Shown here in pieces: positions 31,918-38,185 of a DNA stretch of 38,185 nucleotides; positions within the stretch are counted from its first letter, which is position 1; the number at the start of each line of letters is the position of its first letter. The notes under the pieces are model-generated. The model did no database searches and had not been told where the DNA came from. It saw only the letters and a program-made list of their open reading frames with translations. A program made the translations under genes and the position numbers. Source of the stretch: Bacteroidales bacterium (GTDB taxonomy: Bacteria > Bacteroidota > Bacteroidia > Bacteroidales > UBA932); contig JAFYTP010000007.1 in assembly GCA_017558775.1 (NCBI GenBank), positions 1-38,185 on the forward strand, given 5' to 3'.

Positions 31918-33846
31918 ATGAAGCGCCTTTTACTCATCGCCGCCCTGCTCTTCCCGAGCTTGGCGGCGATGGCCGATGAAGGGATGTGGATGGTCCACGC
32001 GATCTCATCGGCCCTGGAAAAGAAGATGCAGGAGCGGGGATTGCAGCTCTCCGCCGGGGAAATCTACAACGCCGATGCGCCAGGGGCCACTATCGCCGAC
32101 GCTATTGTGTCGCTGGGGTTCTACTGCACCGCCAGCGTGATCTCCGACGAAGGCCTGCTCATCACCAACCATCACTGCGCCTACAGCGATCTTTTCGACC
32201 TTTCCACGCCGGAAAAGGACTATCTGAAGGACGGTTACTGGGCTTTCAACCGCCAGGACGAGATTCCGCTGGAGGGGAAGGCTGTGTATTTCCTGAAGCG
32301 TGTACTGGATGTGACCGATGAGGTGGAGGCGTTGAAGGATTCCTTGCAGACCGCCGGGGTTCCGTTCGGCTCGCGCCGGCTTTCCGCCCTGATGGAGCGG
32401 AAGTATGCAAACCAAACGGGCCTGGAGGCCTCCCTGGACGTGATGTGGGCCGGAGAGAAGTATTATATCGCCCTATATAAGAAATTCACGGACATCCGCC
32501 TCGTGGGCGCTCCTCCGGTGTCCGTCGCGGCCTTTGGTGGCGACGAGGACAACTGGGAATGGCCGCAGCACAAGGCCGATTTCGCCCTATACCGCATCTA
32601 TGACCACGGCGAGCCGCTTCAATCCCCCTGGCACCTGCGCATCTCGCAGGAAGGATATCAGGAAGGCAGCTACTCCATGGTCCTCGGCTACCCCGCCCGC
32701 ACCGACCGCTACAGCAGTTCCTATAAGGTCGATTATCTCACGCGCGTGGAACGCCCGGTGACGAACCGCATCCGCGGCAAGCAGATGGAAATCGTCCGGA
32801 AATGGATGGACGCCGATCCGGCCGTCCGTGGGAAATACTCCGACTGGTTCTTCTCCCTGTCTAACGTGCAAGAGCTCCAGGAGGGCGAAGTCCAGTGTGT
32901 CAAGCGTTTCGGGGTGGTCGATGAAAAGCGCCAGAAGGAGAAAAACCTCCCTGCGGACATCCTGCAGGGTCTGGCCGATGAATACGCCGCCATCGAGGAC
33001 ATTGAACGGGAGAAGGCCTACTACCGTGAAACCATCGTACGTGGAATGCGCATTACCCCTACGATGCTCCGGATGTCCAACGCCAAGGACGACGAGCGGC
33101 GGATGGAAATCTACCGGAAGGACGTCGGGGAGCTGGATCCCCGCGTGGAGAAAGACCTCATCGCCTATGCGCTGGAGGAATACTTCGGGAATCTTCCTGA
33201 CGACGTCGTCGGTCATCGGCAGGATTCCCTGCGGAAGGCCTTTGCGGGCGACTGGAAGGCCCTTGCGGCGCATTTGTGGGACCATCCTTACGAACTGATG
33301 GATTTCGTCACGGAGGTCAAAATTTCGGCCTTTAACGAGAGGGAACAGCATACGGGGGATTTGACGGATTTGACGCACCGCTACACGCGGGCGCTCTATC
33401 ACGAGCGCGAAGCGCAGGGCGAGGTCCAATATCCGGACGCGAACTCCACGATGCGCCTGACCTATGGTGTGGTCTCTGCGCTGGAGCCTTGGGACGCTGT
33501 CTATACCTCCTGGTATTCCACGCCCCGCGGCCTTCGCGAGAAATACGACCCGGCGCAGTACGATTATGCGCTGCCGGCCGATTTCGTCGCGGCCCTCGAC
33601 CGCTACCAAGGTCCGGTGAATTTCCTCACGGATAACGACATTTCCGGCGGCAATTCCGGCTCGCCCGTGCTGAACGCGCGCGGTGAACTCATCGGCCTGG
33701 CCTTCGACGGCAACAAGGAGTCCCTCGCCTCTGATTTCTCCTTCACGCAGGACTACAACAAATGCGTCTGCGTGGACATCCGCTACGTCCTCTGGATCCT
33801 GCGGGATTACGTGGGTTTGGAGCGTATTGTCAAGGAAATCAACTAG
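31918..33846 (+). CDS. S46-family dipeptidyl-peptidase (DPP7/DPP11-like)
   Basis: 642 residues from ATG 31918 (signal peptide MKRLLLIAALLFPSLAAMA; mature start DEGMWM). Triad regions are intact: the His in LLITNHHCAYS (85/86), the Asp in FGGDEDNWEWPQH (209/211), and Ser580 in DISGGNSGSPVLN. S46 enzymes remove dipeptides from the N-terminus of peptides in the periplasm. P. gingivalis DPP7 and DPP11 are about 710-720 residues; this one is about 70 shorter, and the loss lies between His and Ser, in the helical cap domain. Whether it prefers hydrophobic (DPP7) or acidic (DPP11) residues cannot be read safely. It is 1 bp after the FISUMP gene, so it is part of the operon. An ATG at 31903 lies inside the previous gene and is not used. 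Confidence 0.92.
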   Translation: MKRLLLIAALLFPSLAAMADEGMWMVHAISSALEKKMQERGLQLSAGEIYNADAPGATIADAIVSLGFYCTASVISDEGLLITNHHCAYSDLFDLSTPEKDYLKDGYWAFNRQDEIPLEGKAVYFLKRVLDVTDEVEALKDSLQTAGVPFGSRRLSALMERKYANQTGLEASLDVMWAGEKYYIALYKKFTDIRLVGAPPVSVAAFGGDEDNWEWPQHKADFALYRIYDHGEPLQSPWHLRISQEGYQEGSYSMVLGYPARTDRYSSSYKVDYLTRVERPVTNRIRGKQMEIVRKWMDADPAVRGKYSDWFFSLSNVQELQEGEVQCVKRFGVVDEKRQKEKNLPADILQGLADEYAAIEDIEREKAYYRETIVRGMRITPTMLRMSNAKDDERRMEIYRKDVGELDPRVEKDLIAYALEEYFGNLPDDVVGHRQDSLRKAFAGDWKALAAHLWDHPYELMDFVTEVKISAFNEREQHTGDLTDLTHRYTRALYHEREAQGEVQYPDANSTMRLTYGVVSALEPWDAVYTSWYSTPRGLREKYDPAQYDYALPADFVAALDRYQGPVNFLTDNDISGGNSGSPVLNARGELIGLAFDGNKESLASDFSFTQDYNKCVCVDIRYVLWILRDYVGLERIVKEIN

Positions 33847-33908
33847 GTTCTTTTACGGACAAACGACGTTTTTTCGTTCATCATCGACCGAAATTCGGGA
33901 AATATCCC

Positions 33909-33916
33909 TATTTTTG
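33909..33916 (+). promoter_or_regulatory. -7 box (TATTTTTG) of the LytTR-symporter operon
   Basis: A perfect TAnnTTTG ending 5 bp before ATG 33922. No clear -33 TTG is present. The transcript should be leaderless or nearly so. Confidence 0.45.
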
Positions 33917-33921
33917 CCGGT

Positions 33922-34704
33922 ATGAAAGGAAAACTTGAAGGTTGGGTGGACCTTGCGGTCTGCCTGGTTATCCTGCCCTGCTTTGTGGCCGTGTTTCCCG
34001 TGGAGGAATGGGTCATCTGGCGGGCGGGTGACGTTATTGTCTACCTGATGTGGACCTACCTTTGCTGGTATCTCGGACGGTACACGCTCCCCAAGATGTT
34101 CCGGAAAGGAAGCAACCGGAACTGGACCGGAATCGCCATATTGCTATTCACCGTCGTGCTCACTTTCCTGATGGGCCTCCATAAAGTGTCGTTTCCGATG
34201 GATGTCGTGGCGGACCGTCCGCCACGACTGTATCTGTATCAGCAGGCGGTGTGGGTCCTTTACATCGCCGCGATGGGAATCGGCCTCACGACCGGCCTGC
34301 TGGCGCAGAAAATCCGCCGGCTGGAGGATGCAAAGGAAGAGGAGGACGCGACGCAGGCCGCCCGTGCAGCCCTGGAGGCCCGGGCCGCCGAGGCCGTGGC
34401 CGGCGCGACGGTCACCGTCAAGGTCGATTACAAGGACGTGACGGTCCCCCTGTCCGCCATCCAGTACATCGAGGCGCGGAACAACTATGCCTGCATCCAC
34501 CTGGACCACCAGGACGATTTAGTCTCCCAAATTACGATGAAAGCCCTCCTGGAACAGCTTCCGGAAGGGAAATTCGTCCGGATCCACCGGTCGTTCATCG
34601 TTCCGGTCCACCGGATCGAGAGCAAGAAAGCCACGACCGTAAAACTGATGGGCGTGGACACGCCCCTGCCTGTCGGGCGGGCGCATAAGGAGAATCTGAA
34701 ATGA
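33922..34704 (+). CDS. Membrane-anchored LytTR-domain transcription regulator
   Basis: 260 residues. The N-terminal half has four hydrophobic segments (about 10-30, 33-53, 70-88, 106-128) and then a charged, Ala-rich coiled linker (about 129-160). The C-terminal 100 residues are a LytTR DNA-binding domain: VTVKVDYKDVTVPLSAIQYI, EARNNYACIH, MKALLEQLP, FVRIHRSFIVPVHRIESK. There is no receiver domain, so it is not a two-component regulator but a one-component membrane sensor of the type common in Bacteroidetes. Its stop overlaps the start of a sodium:solute symporter gene (ATGA at 34701-34704), so the two are coupled and may share a signal or substrate. Confidence 0.88.
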   Translation: MKGKLEGWVDLAVCLVILPCFVAVFPVEEWVIWRAGDVIVYLMWTYLCWYLGRYTLPKMFRKGSNRNWTGIAILLFTVVLTFLMGLHKVSFPMDVVADRPPRLYLYQQAVWVLYIAAMGIGLTTGLLAQKIRRLEDAKEEEDATQAARAALEARAAEAVAGATVTVKVDYKDVTVPLSAIQYIEARNNYACIHLDHQDDLVSQITMKALLEQLPEGKFVRIHRSFIVPVHRIESKKATTVKLMGVDTPLPVGRAHKENLK

Positions 34705-36128
34705 CCCCTGTCGCAGTTTTTGTCACCATTGTCGCGTATTTCGCGGCGATGGCGCTCGTTTCCTGGCTGTCCGGCCGCGGCAAGGGCGGGCAGGATGTCT
34801 TTTATACCGGCGGCCGCAAGACGCACTGGGCCGTCGTCGCCTTTGCAATGATTGGCTCCTGCATGTCGGGCGTCACCTTCGTTTCCGTGCCGGGCATGGT
34901 CGGGACGAGCGGTTTCGGCTACCTGCAGATGTGCATCGGCTTTTTCCTGGGCTATCTTGTCATCGCCTTCGTGCTCACGCCGCTGTATTTCCGGCTGAAC
35001 GTCGTGTCCATCTACCAGTATCTGGAGAAGCGTTTCGGAATGGGCGCCTACCGCACCGGGGCGTGGTTTTTCTTCGTCTCCAAGATGCTCGGCGCGTCGG
35101 TCCGGCTGTTCCTGGTGTGCCTGACGCTGCAGCTGCTCCTGTTCGGGCCGATGGGCCTGCCCTTCTGGCTGAATGTCCTCTGCAATGTGGGCGTTTGTCT
35201 GGCATATACTTTCCGTAGCGGGGTGAAATCAGTCATCTGGACCGATGTCCTCAAGACCGTCTGCATGATCGTGGCGGTGACGCTGTGCGTCGTGCTCATC
35301 GGCAGGGACCTCGGGGGCGTCAAGATTCAGGAGCGGGTGTTTTTCTTTGACGATGTCAATCACCCCCAGTTCTTCTGGAAGCAGTTGCTGGGCGGGCTTT
35401 TCACGGTCATTGCGATGACGGGCATGGATCAGGACCTGATGCAGCGGACGCTCGCGTGCAAGGATTATCGGGATTCCCAGAAGAACCTCGTTGTGAGCAG
35501 TTTGCTGCAGACCGTGGTCATCGCCCTCTTCCTGTGCCTGGGCGCGCTCCTGTACCAGTTTGCGGCTGTCCATGGCATCGCGGAGACGGGGGATAAGATC
35601 TTCCCGGCGGTGGCGACCAGCGGCCTGCTGCCCGCCGTCGTGGGCGTGCTGTTCGTCCTCGGGCTCGTTGCCAGCGCATACGGCGCGGGTGGATCGGCAT
35701 TGACCTCACTCACAACCTCTTTCACGGTGGACATCCTCCGGAAGGGAGACGCGGTGAAGGTCCGGAAGGCGGTGCATCTGGGGATGGCGGTCCTGATGGT
35801 TGTCACGATTCTCGTGTTCAACGCCCTCAACAGCACCAGCGCCATCGACGCGGTCTATAAACTGGCAAGCTATACCTACGGCCCTATTCTGGGGCTTTTC
35901 GCGTTCGGAATTCTGACGAAGAAACAGGTGAAAGACAAGTATGTGCCGATTGTGGCGATCCTCGCGCCCGTCATCTGCCTCGTCCTCCAGCTTAATTCGG
36001 AACGGTGGTTCGGGGGATACAAGTTCAGCTATGAACTGCTGCTGCTCAACGCGGGGTTGACTTTCCTCGGTTTGTGCCTCCTGATCCGCACAAATTGTTC
36101 GTCCAGCGGGCACAAAATAAAGAAATAG
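34701..36128 (+). CDS. Sodium:solute symporter (SSS family)
   Basis: 475 residues with about 12-13 hydrophobic segments. The N-terminal GKGGQDVFYTGGRKTHWAVV and IGSCMSGVTFVSVPGMVGTS are typical of the SSS family. The GSALTSLTTSFTVDI segment near residue 335 matches the sodium-site Ser/Thr region (the S-S/T-L-N-S-x-A-T type in better-known members). The substrate (sugar, amino acid, sialic acid, iodide and so on) cannot be assigned. The gene is translationally coupled to the LytTR membrane regulator. No terminator is evident before the secDF promoter. Confidence 0.88.
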   Translation: MTPVAVFVTIVAYFAAMALVSWLSGRGKGGQDVFYTGGRKTHWAVVAFAMIGSCMSGVTFVSVPGMVGTSGFGYLQMCIGFFLGYLVIAFVLTPLYFRLNVVSIYQYLEKRFGMGAYRTGAWFFFVSKMLGASVRLFLVCLTLQLLLFGPMGLPFWLNVLCNVGVCLAYTFRSGVKSVIWTDVLKTVCMIVAVTLCVVLIGRDLGGVKIQERVFFFDDVNHPQFFWKQLLGGLFTVIAMTGMDQDLMQRTLACKDYRDSQKNLVVSSLLQTVVIALFLCLGALLYQFAAVHGIAETGDKIFPAVATSGLLPAVVGVLFVLGLVASAYGAGGSALTSLTTSFTVDILRKGDAVKVRKAVHLGMAVLMVVTILVFNALNSTSAIDAVYKLASYTYGPILGLFAFGILTKKQVKDKYVPIVAILAPVICLVLQLNSERWFGGYKFSYELLLLNAGLTFLGLCLLIRTNCSSSGHKIKK

Positions 36129-36161
36129 TTGTAAAAAACTTCGTATATCCAAAATAATTCG

Positions 36162-36169
36162 TACTTTTG
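36162..36169 (+). promoter_or_regulatory. -7 box (TACTTTTG) of secDF
   Basis: A perfect TAnnTTTG with an imperfect -33 (TTCG at 36140-36143, 18 bp upstream). It predicts a leader of about 86 nt before ATG 36259, long compared with other housekeeping genes here. The leader contains GGCC-based inverted repeats around 36199-36222. Confidence 0.5.
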
Positions 36170-36258
36170 TACCCTTATTTTGCCGAGGTCTGTCTGGTTC
36201 GGCCGGAACAGCCACGGCCTTAAGTTGTGAAAAAACTAATTATAATAAACTTAAAAAC

Positions 36259-38185
36259 ATGCAAAGCAAAGGCTTAATCAGACTGTTCGCCATCCTGCTT
36301 GCCTTGGCCAGCATCTGGCAGCTCTCCTTCACCGCGGTCACCCGCATCCAGGAGAAGAAAGCTGCCAAGGTTGCCGCCGAAAAGGCCCAGCAGTTCGTCG
36401 ATGCGAACAATGTCGCCGCCGAGGTGCGGGAGTTTGTCCTCGACTCGGTGGCCACCATCCGGAACCGTGCCTACATCGACTCCATCAGCAGCGAGAAGGT
36501 CTATCTGGGATACACCTACCAGTCTGCCAAGGAGAAGGAGATCAACCTCGGCCTCGACCTCAAGGGCGGTATGAACGTCATGCTGCAGGTCCAGCTCGAG
36601 GATCTCGTGAAGGCCCTCGCCGGCAACAGCTCCGATCCCGACTTCGTGAAGGCGCTCGAGCTCGCGAAAAAGAACAATGTCAATTCCAGCCAGGACTTCA
36701 TCGGCCTGTTCGAGGCCGCCTGGGCTGAGACAGCCAACGGCCGCCGTCTCGCCGAGATCTTCGGTACCTACGAGCTCCGTGACAAGATCAAGCCCGAGTC
36801 CAGCGACAAGGAGGTCATCGACGTCGTCCGCGGCGAAGCCAAGAGCGCCATCGACAACTCCTTCAACGTCCTGCGCAACCGTATCGACCGCTTCGGCGTC
36901 ACCCAGCCGAACATCCAGCGCATCGAGAACAGCGGTAAGATCCTCATCGAACTCCCGGGCGTCAAGGACCCTGAGCGTGTCCGCAAGCTCCTCCAGGGTA
37001 CCGCCTCCCTCGAGTTCTGGCCGACCTTCACCGCCAATGAGGTGAACCTCTATGCCGCCGACGCCCGCGTCGCGGAGATCCTCGCGAACCTCGGTGACAG
37101 CACCGCCGTCGCGAACCCGCTCCTCAGCGTCCTGCAGCCCAGCGGCTGGAACAACGCCTGCATCGGTTTCGCCAACGGTGTCGACACCGTGACCGTGAAC
37201 AAGTACCTCGCCATGGCGGAGGATGTCCTCCCGCAGGGCTTCCGCGGCCTCTGGACCGTGAAGCCGAGCGAGTTCGTCCAGGGTGCGAACGTGTATGAGC
37301 TCGTCGCCATCAAGGCCACTTCCCGCGACGGCAAGGCCCCGCTCGACGGTGGTTCCGTGACCGACGCCCGCGTCGAATTCGACGGCGGCCGTCAGGGCGG
37401 CAGCGGCGCTCCGCACGTCTCCATGACGATGAACGCCGAAGGCGCTTCCACCTGGGCCCACCTCACCAAGGACAACATCGGCAAGCAGATTGCTATCGTC
37501 CTGGACGGCCTGGTGTATTCCTATCCGAACGTTCTGAACGAGATCACCGGCGGCAGCTCCCAGATCACCGGCAACTTCGACATGGAAGAGGCCGAGGACC
37601 TTGCGAACGTCCTCAAGTCCGGTAAGCTCCCGGCTCCTGCGACCATCATCCAGGAGCAGGTCGTGGGCCCGTCCCTGGGTTCCGCTTCCATCCGCGCCGG
37701 TCTCATCTCCTTCCTGATCGCCTTCATCCTGGTGCTCATCTACATGGTGTTCTTCTACCAGGGTGCCGGTCTGATCGCTGACGTCGCCCTCCTTTGCAAC
37801 GTCCTCCTGCTCTTCGGTACCCTCGTGTCCTTCGGCGCCGTCCTTACCCTCCCGGGTATCGCCGGTCTCATCCTGACCCTCGGTATGGCCGTGGATGCGA
37901 ACGTGATCATCTATGAGCGTATCAAGGAAGAGCTGGCCGCCGGCAAGGGCTTCTCCAAGGCCGTCGCCGACGGTTACAAGAACGCCTACTCCGCCATCAT
38001 CGACGGTCAGGTGACCACCCTCCTCACCGGTATCATCCTCTACGTGTTCGGTTCCGGTCCGGTCCAGGGCTTCGCCACCACGCTCATCATCGGTATCATC
38101 ACCTCCGTGCTGACCTCCATCTTCGTCACCCGCCTGATCTTCGACGACCGTATCGCCAAGGGCAAGACCGTGAGCCTGTCCAACA
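36259..38185 (+). CDS. secDF: Protein translocase SecDF fusion (3' end outside window)
   Basis: 642 codons are visible and the frame runs off the right edge. TM1 is at about 5-25 (MQSKGLIRLFAILLALASIW). The DLKGGMNVMLQV motif follows, then the P1 periplasmic domain (FNVLRNRIDRFGVTQPNIQR, IELPGVKDPERVRKLLQGTA), and from about 475 the membrane domain with GMAVDANVIIYERIKEEL, holding the Asp/Arg residues used for proton-driven motion. SecD and SecF are fused in Bacteroidetes, so the SecF half is expected beyond the window. The complex uses the proton gradient to help export through SecYEG. ATG 36259 directly precedes TM1; no Shine-Dalgarno sequence is visible. Confidence 0.93.
   Translation, partial: MQSKGLIRLFAILLALASIWQLSFTAVTRIQEKKAAKVAAEKAQQFVDANNVAAEVREFVLDSVATIRNRAYIDSISSEKVYLGYTYQSAKEKEINLGLDLKGGMNVMLQVQLEDLVKALAGNSSDPDFVKALELAKKNNVNSSQDFIGLFEAAWAETANGRRLAEIFGTYELRDKIKPESSDKEVIDVVRGEAKSAIDNSFNVLRNRIDRFGVTQPNIQRIENSGKILIELPGVKDPERVRKLLQGTASLEFWPTFTANEVNLYAADARVAEILANLGDSTAVANPLLSVLQPSGWNNACIGFANGVDTVTVNKYLAMAEDVLPQGFRGLWTVKPSEFVQGANVYELVAIKATSRDGKAPLDGGSVTDARVEFDGGRQGGSGAPHVSMTMNAEGASTWAHLTKDNIGKQIAIVLDGLVYSYPNVLNEITGGSSQITGNFDMEEAEDLANVLKSGKLPAPATIIQEQVVGPSLGSASIRAGLISFLIAFILVLIYMVFFYQGAGLIADVALLCNVLLLFGTLVSFGAVLTLPGIAGLILTLGMAVDANVIIYERIKEELAAGKGFSKAVADGYKNAYSAIIDGQVTTLLTGIILYVFGSGPVQGFATTLIIGIITSVLTSIFVTRLIFDDRIAKGKTVSLSN

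Noticed and set aside
33847-33890. Terminator after the S46 peptidase gene
   Set aside because: There is a T-run (around 33870), but the only stem nearby (AACGA with TCGTT) encloses the T-run instead of preceding it.

Overview
The window looks like chromosomal DNA of a high-GC member of the Bacteroidetes, most likely Bacteroidales. The evidence is a SusC/SusD pair, several TonB-dependent receptors with carboxypeptidase-regulatory N-domains, many short-signal lipoproteins, DUF4249-, DUF4876- and FISUMP-type proteins, an S46 peptidase, and promoters of the Bacteroidetes type (TTTG or TTG, about 20 bp, TAnnTTTG). Shine-Dalgarno sequences are mostly weak. I saw no rRNA, tRNA, CRISPR array, prophage or transposase. 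The assignment rests on gene content, not on a phylogenetic marker search.

Layout. 1-1090: end of a fumarate reductase/succinate dehydrogenase flavoprotein gene and its iron-sulfur subunit, closed by a terminator. 1091-7599: a long AT-rich promoter region, then a SusC-SusD operon with two accessory lipoproteins, closed by a strong terminator. 7648-14718 (minus strand): hflX, a TonB-dependent receptor with an extra N-terminal domain, a DUF4249 lipoprotein and an MG2/orphan-plug protein, all joined by overlapping stop/start codons. 14786-22089 (mostly plus): a housekeeping block of ybeY, mnmG, ruvA (minus), sufS, a SufE-SufT-like fusion, folK and glyQS. 22142-33846: a lipoprotein serpin, then a compact run of TonB-dependent receptor, DUF4876 lipoprotein, two DUF6850-like barrels, a fimbrillin/FISUMP lipoprotein and an S46 dipeptidyl-peptidase. 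33922-36128: a membrane-anchored LytTR regulator translationally coupled to a sodium:solute symporter. 36259 to the end: secDF, cut by the window edge.

How the genes work together. The susCD operon should import an oligomeric nutrient, but no glycoside hydrolase or other degradative enzyme is present to name it. The 23.5-33.8 kb run joins an outer-membrane transporter, surface lipoproteins, two barrels and a peptidase that releases dipeptides, with a protease inhibitor just upstream. A surface peptide-capture system is a reasonable but unproven reading. SufS and SufE form a sulfur-transfer pair, and the SufT-like domain fused to SufE ties Fe-S maturation into the same polypeptide.

The most unusual material is not in the enzymes. 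(i) Five copies of a 25-bp palindrome keep their loop and flanks while the stem changes with full compensation. Two of them lie in frame inside the SufE-SufT fusion and form its linker, and two supply alternative in-frame ATGs to sufE and glyQS. (ii) Two parS-like 16-mers, exact reverse complements of each other, lie in and just after mnmG. (iii) A 139-bp element between mnmG and ruvA folds as a 27-bp outer stem around three hairpins. (iv) Several predicted promoters sit so close to the start codons that the mRNAs should be leaderless or nearly so.
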